From IMG/VR virus record IMGVR_UViG_3300037245_004243, positions 1 to 64,000 of that record: DNA of 64,000 bases; one strand, 5' to 3'. Shown piece by piece: positions 1 through 7,830 of the stretch. Source of the DNA: a virus. Below the pieces are notes generated by a model that did not search any database, was not told the DNA's origin, and saw nothing but the letters and a program-made list of their open reading frames with translations. Within the stretch, counting starts at the first letter, position 1, and each line of letters begins with the position of its first letter. Position numbers and translations under genes: made by a program.

Positions 1-2454
1 TATAAATACCATGATATGTTTGGTAATCCGCTCCAGTGGAAAAAGTTTAAAAGCATCGACCTATACCGGAACTTCATGGATGAATATGATGAAATAGATT
101 TTTACGGTACCATCAAAGAGGATTTTCAATTCCTTGGCGAGCATTACCCTAATAAAATCGATTATGATTTGTCGATGATTCGGCCGTTTTTCATTGATAT
201 AGAAACCGAAATGCTTTCTGGTGATTGGGTTGAAGACCACACCGGGGCAATCACTTCGATATCATTAAAAGACCGCCGCAACAATAAATATTGGGTGATG
301 GCTTCGAAAAAATGGTCCGCTAAAGATTCGGAACTGGGTGATATGGTAGACCTGAAACGAGTCAATTTCAAATATTGCGAAAATGAAGAAGCAATTTTCA
401 AGCGTCTTCGGTATGTTCTGCACCGGGAAAAACCGGACATGCTTATCGGTTTCAATTCACAAATGTTCGATTTTCCGTATATTATCAAACGGGGAACATA
501 TGTGATGGGTAAAGAATTTATGAAAGGCCTCTCGCCCTGGAAACGTGTCACCTGCAAGAAAAAGGTTGACAATGTTACCGGGGAGATTTACGATTACTTT
601 AATGAAATCCAGGGTATTCCGCTGATGGATTATATGCGGATGTATAAGAAATTTATATTCGCACCGCGAGAGAGTTATGGCCTGGAATATTTAGCAGATG
701 AGGAGTTGGGCGAAACCAAATTAGACCATTCTGATTATGATAATCTGGATGACTTGTGGGAGAAAAACCCGCAGAAATATATCGACTACAATATAGTTGA
801 CGTTAAGCTAATGGATTCGATGGATGATAAATTAGGTCTCATCGACATCGTTTGTAATACAGCATATTACGCCAAGGTAAACTATACCGACACCCTCGGG
901 ACGATTGGAAAATGGGATTCAATCTTTTATAATAAACTGGCCGAAAAGAACGTGATGGTTCCACCGAAACATCATCAAGAAAAGGAAAAATATGCTGGCG
1001 CCTATGTTTTTGAGCCGGAAAAGAAAATCCATAACTGGATGATAGCCGTCGATTTAAAATCCCTGTATCCGCATATCCAACAGGAATGGAATATTTCACC
1101 GGAGAGTTTGGTAGCTGACCACCGGGATCGCCTCGACATCGATATTACAAAAGGCCTGGATGAGCGATACCTGAACCAACAAATACCGACGCCGGAGCAT
1201 AGCATTATGGCCATGAACGGGTGCTATTTCAGCAAAAAAGAGGGCATTATACCGGGCATATTGCGAGAGATATATGCAGACAGGGATATTGCCAAGCAGA
1301 AAATGCTTGATTGGGAGCAAAAGCTCCAGACCTGGAAAGAGGCCAAGGACATTGACAACAAAATGGAATTCAGCAAATATGACGGGCCGGACAGAGATGA
1401 ATGGGCCGCAATGAATAAGGAAATTTCTACTTACGATAATTACCAGATGGCTATGAAGATTCTGATGAATTCGGAATATGGTGCACTCGCAAATGTCCAC
1501 TTCCGGTATTACGATATCCGCTTTGCTTCGGCCATCACCCAATGTGCTCAAATGGCTCTCAAGCACGCCGCTAAAAAGCTGATGGAATCTCCCGCGCAGA
1601 AAAAGTATAAATTCCATATCGTATACGGAGACACGGATTCACTTTATATATCGGTCGAGAATGTGGTCAAACAAATCAAGATTCGCCGACCGGATATTAC
1701 CGATGTTGAAATAGTGAAACAGGTCAACGGATTCGAGAAAAAAATCATCCAGCCTATTCTGGACGCCGGGTATGACGAGCTGGCTAAATACGTGAACGCC
1801 AACGAAAACCGGATGTTCATGAACCATGAGAAAACGATCACTAATGGCCTCTGGACGGCAAAGAAAATGTATGCTCTCAACGTACTATGGGATGAGGGCG
1901 TCACTTACGCAAAGCCGAAACTAAAAGTCAAAGGGATCGCGCTCGTGCGCTCATCCACACCCAAGGTAATCCGCGCCGACCTGAAGGAAGCAGTCGGGAT
2001 ATTTTTGGGAGACGAGAGCCGCCTCGCCGATTTCGTGAAGGAAGTGAAAGCCAAATATAAAACGCATACACCGTTTGAAATAGCGAAAGCAGTCTCCGCC
2101 AATAATATTGACAAGTTTTTAATCAATAAATCAGACGGTAGCATGAGTTATGGCTTAAGGACGCCAATAGGGGTCCGCGCCGCAATAGTATATAATAACG
2201 CAATCAGAAACGATAAAAACTTCCCGGTAGCCAAAAGCGGAGAGAAATTAAAATTTGTATACCTGCGAAAACCGAACAATTATGATGAAAACGTGATCGG
2301 GTTTATCCGCCGCATACCAGAAGACGCCATCAAATATATCGACTGGGATTTGATGTTTGAAAAGTCATTTATGTCTGTCATCAATAATATCTATCAGAAA
2401 ATGGGCAAGCAATTTAAACCGTGCCGGGAAACGAATCTCCTGGATATATTTTAA
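1..2454 (+). CDS. 43: DNA polymerase, family B (T4 gp43-like), 5' partial
   Basis: Replicative phage DNA polymerase with 3'-5' proofreading. The reading frame is open to base 1, and the residues before the first in-window ATG (base 16) continue the T4 gp43 alignment, so the true start lies upstream. Counting from base 16: exonuclease motif DIE at about residues 61-63 and GFNSQMFDFPYI further on; polymerase motif A DLKSLYP (about 346), motif B NSEYGA (about 485) and motif C YGDTDS (about 537). The C-terminus NLLDIF looks like a sliding-clamp binding tail, as at the end of T4 gp43. It should work with the clamp (15793), clamp loader (19348, 21944) and SSB (36338). Family assignment is firm. In T4 gene 43 follows regA directly; here it lies about 20 kb upstream of it. 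Confidence 0.97.
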   Translation, partial: YKYHDMFGNPLQWKKFKSIDLYRNFMDEYDEIDFYGTIKEDFQFLGEHYPNKIDYDLSMIRPFFIDIETEMLSGDWVEDHTGAITSISLKDRRNNKYWVMASKKWSAKDSELGDMVDLKRVNFKYCENEEAIFKRLRYVLHREKPDMLIGFNSQMFDFPYIIKRGTYVMGKEFMKGLSPWKRVTCKKKVDNVTGEIYDYFNEIQGIPLMDYMRMYKKFIFAPRESYGLEYLADEELGETKLDHSDYDNLDDLWEKNPQKYIDYNIVDVKLMDSMDDKLGLIDIVCNTAYYAKVNYTDTLGTIGKWDSIFYNKLAEKNVMVPPKHHQEKEKYAGAYVFEPEKKIHNWMIAVDLKSLYPHIQQEWNISPESLVADHRDRLDIDITKGLDERYLNQQIPTPEHSIMAMNGCYFSKKEGIIPGILREIYADRDIAKQKMLDWEQKLQTWKEAKDIDNKMEFSKYDGPDRDEWAAMNKEISTYDNYQMAMKILMNSEYGALANVHFRYYDIRFASAITQCAQMALKHAAKKLMESPAQKKYKFHIVYGDTDSLYISVENVVKQIKIRRPDITDVEIVKQVNGFEKKIIQPILDAGYDELAKYVNANENRMFMNHEKTITNGLWTAKKMYALNVLWDEGVTYAKPKLKVKGIALVRSSTPKVIRADLKEAVGIFLGDESRLADFVKEVKAKYKTHTPFEIAKAVSANNIDKFLINKSDGSMSYGLRTPIGVRAAIVYNNAIRNDKNFPVAKSGEKLKFVYLRKPNNYDENVIGFIRRIPEDAIKYIDWDLMFEKSFMSVINNIYQKMGKQFKPCRETNLLDIF

Positions 2455-2462
2455 CTTTTAAT

Positions 2463-2489
2463 TTGACAATAACCGTAAAAGGGTATAGT
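2463..2489 (+). promoter_or_regulatory. sigma70-like promoter after gene 43
   Basis: TTGACA at 2463-2468, 17 bases, then TAGTAT. It fires into the following small-ORF region. Confidence 0.6.
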
Positions 2490-2745
2490 ATTAGTTAAAT
2501 GAATAAAACATATAATTCAATCCAAATGACTACCACTGAAAAGGGGGTTAAAAATGAAGATGTAAATGAAAGCCAACAGAATTCTAAAACATATTTAAAT
2601 TGTCGGTAAAACCCAAGCCAAGGGACACAATTAGCGAAACGCACCGTTTCCTACCGGAATCGGAAAAACCATCGGACCGATAAAACCGAGACAACAATTA
2701 GCAAATCGCATCCGGCAATTTAAAATTTTTATTAGGGCAAAGATA
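2490..2745 (+). other. intergenic region without a convincing gene
   Basis: A 36-codon ORF (2499-2609) begins just after the promoter -10 but has no ribosome binding site, so I do not call it. The rest holds an imperfect direct repeat: ACACAATTAGCGAAACGCACCG near 2625 resembles ACAACAATTAGCAAATCGCATCCG near 2693. It could be an untranslated leader. Confidence 0.35.
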
Positions 2746-2913
2746 ATGAGAGAATTTACAGTTAAAGTAACCGGCAGGGTTGAAGATCTTTTTGAAGAGG
2801 AAGATTTTCATGATGCATTATATTCATATTCAACGCATATGGGTTTGGGCTTTGACATCGATTTTGAAGCAAAGGAAAATGTATGTGACAAAACTCTTGA
2901 CAAAGTCGTATAA
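2746..2913 (+). CDS. small acidic hypothetical protein (55 aa)
   Basis: ORF starting ATG at 2746 and ending TAA at 2913, rich in Glu and Asp, with no recognised domain. AGGGCAAAG upstream can serve as ribosome binding site. The promoter for the next gene lies inside its 3' end. Function unknown. Confidence 0.5.
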   Translation: MREFTVKVTGRVEDLFEEEDFHDALYSYSTHMGLGFDIDFEAKENVCDKTLDKVV

Positions 2914-2914
2914 T
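2885..2914 (+). promoter_or_regulatory. promoter, TGTGACA class
   Basis: GTGACA at 2885-2890, 18 bases, TATAAT at 2909-2914, inside the end of the preceding ORF. The TGTGACA form of the -35 recurs at 7400, 9695, 21909 and 36222. Confidence 0.6.
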
Positions 2915-2936
2915 GATTCTAAGGGAGATGAAAATC

Positions 2937-3161
2937 ATGAAGAAAAACATAACCGGACATATGAAAAATTTGAACAAAGCAGAATGGCTGGAAGGGTGCG
3001 CATCATTTATCACCGAGGCCAAAGCACTTATTCGAAGATCAAGCCAACACAAACACTTTGGCCGGGGTTATTTACTCGAGAAAGCCGAGCAAAAATTGGA
3101 TCTTGCTGAAAAATGTGCTGATGCCGCCCAAATAGCAGAAGATGTTGACGATTTCTTTTAA
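2937..3161 (+). CDS. small basic hypothetical protein (74 aa)
   Basis: Start chosen at 2937, 10 bases after AAGGGA (2921-2926); in-frame ATGs at 2928 and 2913 are too close to or before that site. Begins MKKNITGHMK, helical, acidic C-terminus ending DVDDFF. No family recognised. It is the last gene before the structured RNA region. Confidence 0.6.
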   Translation: MKKNITGHMKNLNKAEWLEGCASFITEAKALIRRSSQHKHFGRGYLLEKAEQKLDLAEKCADAAQIAEDVDDFF

Positions 3162-3235
3162 ACGAATTTTCTCCAGGTAGCTCAGAAAGCGTGATCGCGG
3201 ACAGCGTGATCGCAGACGAAGTTTACCGGGGAAAG

Positions 3236-3376
3236 GGAGATGCCTTGCCTGACGATAATTTCCCAGGATAGCCACAAGGACCAGGAAGCCGGGGCCGCAA
3301 GGGTCGCAAGGGCATGCGAACGTTAACGGGAATTGTGTTATCGCCCTGCCGGTAGGTTCGAATCCTACCATCTCCA
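3236..3376 (+). ncRNA. tRNA-like structured RNA of unknown class
   Basis: A perfect tRNA-type end is present: 5' GGAGATG (3236-3242) pairs with 3' CATCTCC (3369-3375), and just inside it is a canonical T-arm, stem GTAGG/CCTAC with loop TTCGAAT (3352-3368). Upstream of the T-arm, AGGGC/GCCCT could be an anticodon-type stem with a normal 4-base variable region, but its loop is 29 bases, and no D-arm is seen in the 65 bases after the 5' acceptor strand. At 141 nt it is about 65 nt longer than a tRNA and far shorter than a typical tmRNA. It may be an interrupted or degenerate tRNA, a reduced tmRNA-like RNA, or a new RNA. A two-copy repeat GCGTGATCGC lies upstream (about 3190-3213). A strong terminator follows. 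Confidence 0.5.
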
Positions 3377-3390
3377 CCTTTTTATTAATA

Positions 3391-3459
3391 AAACCCCCCT
3401 CAGCCGGGCCGTTATTAAGGCGAAAGCCTAAAAGGGCAGGGGCCAGGGGGTTTTTTTTT
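3391..3459 (+). terminator. rho-independent terminator with branched stem
   Basis: AAACCCCCCT pairs with AGGGGGTTT, followed by a run of T (3451-3459). An internal AGGC-GAAA-GCCT hairpin sits in the loop. It ends the transcript carrying the tRNA-like RNA. Confidence 0.85.
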
Positions 3460-3469
3460 AATAAATGAA

Positions 3470-3516
3470 AATAAAGCTCAAGTTCTCTTGACATGTGCCG
3501 ATATAAGTATTAGTAT
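3470..3516 (+). promoter_or_regulatory. early-type promoter cassette, copy 1
   Basis: Conserved 5' block AATAAAGCTCAAG, TTGACA (3488-3493), 17-base spacer with GCCGATA, TAGTAT (3511-3516). Precedes the ORF at 3549. Confidence 0.85.
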
Positions 3517-3548
3517 TAAGAATAACAACAAAAACAAGGGAATTAAAC

Positions 3549-3671
3549 ATGACCATCATTCAACTTAGCCAAAAAATCCGGTACCATCAAACCATGCTTA
3601 ATTTAATACCAATCCCAAATATCATCAAAATCGCGAATAATAACAAACAACCAGGAGAGAGAAATGAATAA
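3549..3671 (+). CDS. hypothetical peptide (40 aa)
   Basis: First ORF behind early-type promoter copy 1, with CAAGGGA 8 bases before the ATG. It overlaps the next start by 8 bases. No domain recognised; it could also act as a leader peptide coupling translation of the next gene. Confidence 0.5.
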   Translation: MTIIQLSQKIRYHQTMLNLIPIPNIIKIANNNKQPGERNE

Positions 3672-4047
3672 ATCAGAATTTACCCACCGCGCAAAACTTG
3701 ACTTTAACGCCATCACAGAAGAAGAGTGGCTCGCCATTAATACGGTTTACACCTGGCACCCGATGATTTCCGATGTTAACGGCAAAAAAGAAATTGCCGC
3801 CCTTTATAACCGGGGAGGCATTGGCATCATAAAGAATATGCTGCTAACTGCCCTGGAGCTTGAAACCCATTACAGCAATCTCCAAGCATATTTGGTTGAG
3901 AGGGAAAACCTCCAGGAAGTACAAGCCGAAGAGAAAGAAAGAATGGAACGTCGGCATGCCAATGAAAAGCAAGATATCAGAATCAAAAACCTGAAATCAA
4001 ATGACCGCATCCGAGAGATCGAAAACTCCTTTAAATTGAGGGTATAA
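3664..4047 (+). CDS. hypothetical protein with C-terminal coiled coil
   Basis: 127 residues. AGGAGAG lies before the ATG. The N-terminal two thirds are mixed; residues about 80-120 are a highly charged Glu/Lys/Arg heptad-like helix. Two bases separate it from the next ORF, so the genes are co-transcribed. No family recognised. Confidence 0.75.
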   Translation: MNKSEFTHRAKLDFNAITEEEWLAINTVYTWHPMISDVNGKKEIAALYNRGGIGIIKNMLLTALELETHYSNLQAYLVERENLQEVQAEEKERMERRHANEKQDIRIKNLKSNDRIREIENSFKLRV

Positions 4048-4049
4048 TT

Positions 4050-4499
4050 ATGAAACAACTTTGGGATATTTGGCCGGAATTGACTGTTTACAATAAGGAC
4101 TCCAGAACGACCTTTATCCAGACGCCGGACGAAAAATGGGGAACTTATTTCTCTATCTGGCGCCGGGCCATGATTGAGGACAAGGAAACCGATTGTCCGT
4201 GTCCTATGCCGCAAGGTCACCTGATGTTTAAAGATATCAAAGCACCAACCTTAACCGATCAAAAACAATCATCATTACCATTTGGTAAATTATCTAATGG
4301 TAATCCTATACGCACAAAAGCCACATTATACGATACAAGAAAATTATCAGAATCAGAATTTAAAGATTTGTGTCTACAATATCCGGAGCAAGGTTTTAGA
4401 CGGGGTTATTATTTGACACAAAAACCCAATATAAAATATATGGAAAAAATGGTGCTGGAAAAATCGATAAAAGAAGGGGTAAAACATGGGAAAACCTAA
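4050..4499 (+). CDS. hypothetical protein (149 aa)
   Basis: Starts MKQLWDIWPELTVY. Contains CPCPMPQG near residue 49. The first part aligns with no family I recognise. Overlaps the next gene by 14 bases. Confidence 0.7.
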   Translation: MKQLWDIWPELTVYNKDSRTTFIQTPDEKWGTYFSIWRRAMIEDKETDCPCPMPQGHLMFKDIKAPTLTDQKQSSLPFGKLSNGNPIRTKATLYDTRKLSESEFKDLCLQYPEQGFRRGYYLTQKPNIKYMEKMVLEKSIKEGVKHGKT

Positions 4500-4677
4500 C
4501 GGATTTACTGAAACTGAACTTCTGACCAAATTTGGCAAAAACGCCGGTTACCTGGGAGGCGGTTGTTATGCAGTAAACTTTTTTAATCGAGAATTATTCG
4601 ATACATGCACTCACGAACTTTTCAAGAAATACAAGGCTTGTTTTGTGAAACTGGACGGGAGGTTCTATTACAAATGA
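4486..4677 (+). CDS. hypothetical protein (63 aa)
   Basis: Starts inside the preceding gene and overlaps the following membrane peptide by 4 bases (ATGA), typical of translational coupling. Contains a Gly-rich GYLGGGCYAVNFF segment. Function unknown. Confidence 0.65.
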   Translation: MGKPNGFTETELLTKFGKNAGYLGGGCYAVNFFNRELFDTCTHELFKKYKACFVKLDGRFYYK

Positions 4678-4769
4678 AGGATAAAATAGTAATCGCAATC
4701 GCCGTTATGGCCGCTTTCATCATTGCCTTTGTTGGGGAAACATACATCAATTCAATAATGGGGAATTAA
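4674..4769 (+). CDS. single-pass membrane peptide (31 aa)
   Basis: Two basic residues (MKDK) followed by a hydrophobic helix of about 18 residues (IVIAIAVMAAFIIAFVG) and a short polar tail. Coupled to the previous gene by ATGA overlap. Probably inserts in the inner membrane; role unknown. Confidence 0.55.
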   Translation: MKDKIVIAIAVMAAFIIAFVGETYINSIMGN

Positions 4770-4774
4770 ATATC

Positions 4775-5062
4775 ATGAAAACTGAAATAATGGGTTGGGC
4801 AGATAATACGGTGTTATCTCTGGAAGAGGAAGATGGCACCGTGATGGTAGCGATTGAGCCGAAGGATGGACAGGCACGATTGTTTCTTGACGAGACCGGG
4901 CAGAAACGTTTGCTTGAATTTCTGTTTAAATCGCTCCCCTTGGAAGTCCTTGTGAAACAGCTATCCGACAGATTCTCAAAGGACTTTGTCAAAGGCCCGA
5001 GCGTTGTGATTCCACTTTATGCTGAGCCAGAGGTGGAAATGGGACCTCACTTTGAAGATTAA
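4775..5062 (+). CDS. hypothetical protein (95 aa)
   Basis: Acidic protein starting MKTEIMGWADNTVLSLEEED. Predicted beta-rich N-terminal half and helical middle (LLEFLFKSL). Last gene before early-type promoter copy 2. No family recognised. Confidence 0.7.
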   Translation: MKTEIMGWADNTVLSLEEEDGTVMVAIEPKDGQARLFLDETGQKRLLEFLFKSLPLEVLVKQLSDRFSKDFVKGPSVVIPLYAEPEVEMGPHFED

Positions 5063-5066
5063 TGAA

Positions 5067-5113
5067 AATAAACCTCAAGTTTCCTTGACATAAGCCGATA
5101 ACAGTTATAGTAT
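5067..5113 (+). promoter_or_regulatory. early-type promoter cassette, copy 2
   Basis: AATAAACCTCAAG, TTGACA (5085-5090), 17 bases with GCCGATAACAG, TAGTAT (5108-5113), then the conserved leader with AACGGCAACAAGGAGACTTG before ATG 5150. Confidence 0.9.
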
Positions 5114-5149
5114 GAGAGAATAAACCAACGGCAACAAGGAGACTTGAAC

Positions 5150-5281
5150 ATGGACGACGGGATAAAAATAGACTGGAACCTAAAAAATAGCGCACTTTAT
5201 ACCACGCTGACCCTGGCCGGATTTGCAATAGTAATAGGCTGGTTCAAACTTTCAGTGCTCTGGATGAGCCTCGCGAGGTAA
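5150..5281 (+). CDS. small membrane protein (43 aa)
   Basis: First ORF behind early promoter copy 2 with AAGGAG at ideal spacing. Polar N-terminus MDDGIKIDWN then a hydrophobic helix (LAGFAIVIGWFKLSVLWM). Likely a host-membrane peptide made early; function unknown. Confidence 0.65.
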   Translation: MDDGIKIDWNLKNSALYTTLTLAGFAIVIGWFKLSVLWMSLAR

Positions 5282-5289
5282 AAATCATC

Positions 5290-5637
5290 ATGAAAATAAT
5301 CGGGATCTGCCGCCTTTTTAAATTGGATTTCAATCTCGCCAAGGGAGTTACAAAATATTGGATCGGGCATATGCCAGCAAGGCGCCAGCCGGTTTTAATA
5401 TTAGCATTCACCCTCACGGTTTTGGCTACCTTTATCAATTGTTATTTTATTGCCTGGGGAGTTGTGCGCCAGAGTGGTATGCCTTCCTGGTTAATTCGGC
5501 CATTATTTTCATATTTTAATAAGGGATATAAAGGGGACAACAGGGACATGGCCCTGGCCATAGCATCTAAAAATTATAAAAGAATGGTTAGCGAAAAAGT
5601 CAGATTAGTAAATATGGTGTATAAAAGCTCCATATAA
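5290..5637 (+). CDS. membrane protein (115 aa)
   Basis: Hydrophobic helix at residues about 34-56 (PVLILAFTLTVLATF...) flanked by basic residues. The rest is basic and soluble, with a CRLF segment near the N-terminus. Same transcription unit as the 43-residue membrane protein. No family recognised. Confidence 0.7.
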   Translation: MKIIGICRLFKLDFNLAKGVTKYWIGHMPARRQPVLILAFTLTVLATFINCYFIAWGVVRQSGMPSWLIRPLFSYFNKGYKGDNRDMALAIASKNYKRMVSEKVRLVNMVYKSSI

Positions 5638-5680
5638 CCGCCTTATGTATCATACCGAGACCGTCTAAAGGAAATAATAA

Positions 5681-7411
5681 ATGCTCAAACCGAAGGCCGA
5701 GATAGTGGCAAAAAGTCGCTATTTCATAAATGAAAAAGAAAACTGGGAAGGATTATCAAACCGTGTTGGCCGGGGTGCTGCCAGTGTTGAGGCAACTTAT
5801 GAGCTGCAAGAAGAATATGCCGCCAAGTTTGCCGATATGATATACAATATGCACTTCCTATCTGCTGGCCGCATCCTGCGCAACATGGGTCGACCACGGG
5901 GTACACTATTTAACTGTTATACCAAATCCATTGACGATACAATAGAAAGCATCGCCTATACCTGCGCCGATGCCACAGTTTTATGGTCCGATGGTGGAGG
6001 AGTTGGTTTCAACGCATCAAATATGCGACCGGAAGACGCACCGATTATATCAAAAGGTGGAGAGTCTTCGGGACCGGTTTCTTTTTTGACCGCTTACAAT
6101 GCCTTTGCCGAAACCATCAAAACAGGTGGTGAACGCCGGGCCGCTGCTCTTGCACTAATGAAAGTCTCCCATCCTGATATTTTCAAATTCATTAATTCCA
6201 AAACAGTAGACGGCCTCCTGAATAATTTTAACATCAGTGTCGCCGTGACCGAACAGTTTCTGGACGCCGTCGAAACCAACAGCAAATGGGATTTGCGGTT
6301 TAATCGTCAGAATTATCGGACGATTAAAGCCAGAGAGCTATGGAATTTAATAATGCATAATATGGTAAAACATGCCGAGCCAGGTCTGCTAAACTGGGAC
6401 AATCTCCGCAGCAATAATAGTTGGTATTTTGACAACATTGTCGCGACGAATCCTTGCGGGGAGGCGCCAATGCCAAATGATGGTTCCTGCTGCCTTGGGT
6501 CGCTCGTGTTGCCACGATTTATTACCGGGACGGTTAATACCAATTGGAAACTTTTAGAGCAAATAATCGAGCTATCCGTCAGATTTTTGGATAATATCAT
6601 TAATGTCAATAAATATCCCGACCATATTCCAGGGATTAAAATAAAAGCATTTGATAGCCGTCGAATCGGTCTCGGTGTTATGGGTTATGCCGAATATCTC
6701 TTTGCTAAAAAATTGCGGTATGGGTCGCCAGAGGCCATCGAAGAGACTGAAAAGTTAATGAAAAATATCCGCAATTTTACCTATAAAGCATCCATAAAGC
6801 TGTCCGCCGAAAAAGGATCGTTTCCGAAATATGACACGATGCCATACAGCAAAAGTCATTTTATCAAAACTTTACCCAATGCTCTCAAAATGGACATCAA
6901 AAAATATGGAATCCGGAACGTGACTTGTCAGGCAATTGCGCCCAACGGAACATTGCAACTCTTAGCGGAAGTTACCGGGTCCGCCGAGCCATTACCATTC
7001 AAGGCATATGTCCGGAACGATGAGATCGGCAAACGCGCATATATTCATTCAATATATAAAGATATTATTGAAAATGACAAAGAAACGCCATCTTGGTTTG
7101 TTGATACAAGCGATTTGAGGCCGGAAGACCATCTCGAGACGCAGGTAGCATGCCAGAAATATACCGATGGGGCCGTAAGTAAAACTCTTAATTTACCAAA
7201 GGGCACCAAGCCGGAAGAGCTGAGTCACCTTTTATTACAATATATTCGGGATCTAAAAGGCACAACCTGCTATGTGGATGGGAGCAGAGAAGGTCAAATT
7301 CTGGTGCCCATTGATCGAGAGCAAGCTGAGAAATATTTAGCCAAGGATCAGCACGATGCTGACGCCGATGTTGAAACAACTGAATGTGCCAAAGGAAAAT
7401 GTGACATATAA
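5681..7411 (+). CDS. nrdJ: ribonucleotide reductase, class II (adenosylcobalamin-dependent)
   Basis: Converts ribonucleotides to deoxyribonucleotides using coenzyme B12. Visible: active-site barrel motifs GGGVGFNASNMRP, the NPCGE motif at about residue 257, PNGTLQLLAEVTGS, and a C-terminal CAKGKC pair that would re-reduce the active site. At 576 residues it is shorter than many class II enzymes and shows no N-terminal ATP-cone, so allosteric activity control by dATP may be missing. Start ATG follows AAGGAAAT. There is no small-subunit gene nearby, fitting class II. It would feed the same pool as dTMP kinase (11080) and the deoxyribosyltransferase (10318). A promoter for the next gene overlaps its last codons. 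Confidence 0.93.
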   Translation: MLKPKAEIVAKSRYFINEKENWEGLSNRVGRGAASVEATYELQEEYAAKFADMIYNMHFLSAGRILRNMGRPRGTLFNCYTKSIDDTIESIAYTCADATVLWSDGGGVGFNASNMRPEDAPIISKGGESSGPVSFLTAYNAFAETIKTGGERRAAALALMKVSHPDIFKFINSKTVDGLLNNFNISVAVTEQFLDAVETNSKWDLRFNRQNYRTIKARELWNLIMHNMVKHAEPGLLNWDNLRSNNSWYFDNIVATNPCGEAPMPNDGSCCLGSLVLPRFITGTVNTNWKLLEQIIELSVRFLDNIINVNKYPDHIPGIKIKAFDSRRIGLGVMGYAEYLFAKKLRYGSPEAIEETEKLMKNIRNFTYKASIKLSAEKGSFPKYDTMPYSKSHFIKTLPNALKMDIKKYGIRNVTCQAIAPNGTLQLLAEVTGSAEPLPFKAYVRNDEIGKRAYIHSIYKDIIENDKETPSWFVDTSDLRPEDHLETQVACQKYTDGAVSKTLNLPKGTKPEELSHLLLQYIRDLKGTTCYVDGSREGQILVPIDREQAEKYLAKDQHDADADVETTECAKGKCDI

Positions 7412-7429
7412 CAAAAAAACCGTTATAAT
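7401..7429 (+). promoter_or_regulatory. promoter overlapping the nrdJ stop
   Basis: GTGACA (7401-7406) within TGTGACA, 17 bases, TATAAT (7424-7429). Confidence 0.7.
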
Positions 7430-7452
7430 GAAATAAAAAGAGGGTAAATAAA

Positions 7453-7734
7453 ATGGATATATTTGAACATATTATCACTAAAAATACCGAACAATATATT
7501 GCCGGGAAACTCGATGAATATAAATCTGAATTTGTATGGGACTGGGAAGATGAATTCGATAATATTCATGAAGCATATGAGGAACAGGGCCGGGGCCAAG
7601 CCGAAAGCCAGATTTTACATCAAGTGATTGCCGCCGCCCTTCAGGCATTGGAACTGCCGTCGATTCTGCCGTTAAATGATTTTTGTGAATTATTCGATAA
7701 ACTCGCCGATCATTGGGGCATAACCGCAAATTAA
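7453..7734 (+). CDS. acidic hypothetical protein (93 aa)
   Basis: Starts 23 bases after a TATAAT box with GAGGG before the ATG. Acidic N-terminal helix (EFVWDWEDEFDNIHE) and a hydrophobic helical C-terminal half. No family recognised. Confidence 0.7.
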   Translation: MDIFEHIITKNTEQYIAGKLDEYKSEFVWDWEDEFDNIHEAYEEQGRGQAESQILHQVIAAALQALELPSILPLNDFCELFDKLADHWGITAN

Positions 7735-7795
7735 TCATAATTTCGCTTGTACACGATTTGTGGACAAGACAATTTCCTGAACTGGTAAATAGTGT

Positions 7796-7801
7796 TATAA
7801 T
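7796..7801 (+). promoter_or_regulatory. candidate -10 box
   Basis: TATAAT about 30 bases before the ATG at 7831. No good -35 at 16-18 bases upstream, so it may need an activator or be weak. Confidence 0.35.
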
Positions 7802-7830
7802 GAAAATAAAATAACATAGGGAGTAAACTT

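Noticed and set aside
1096-1617. 173-codon antisense ORF in the polymerase gene
   Set aside because: Lies wholly opposite catalytic motifs of the polymerase and has no initiation signals.
2780-3109. 109-codon ORF overlapping two small genes
   Set aside because: It runs across the real 2746 and 2937 genes in another frame, has no ribosome binding site and spans a promoter.
3240-3330. hammerhead ribozyme core (CTGACGA near 3248)
   Set aside because: No GAAA element or stem arrangement at the required distance.
3236-3376. tmRNA gene
   Set aside because: Acceptor and T-arm fit, but the length is far too short, no conserved tmRNA 5' sequence is seen, and the only possible tag reading frame (GCA TGC GAA CGT TAA) has no hydrophobic Ala-rich end.
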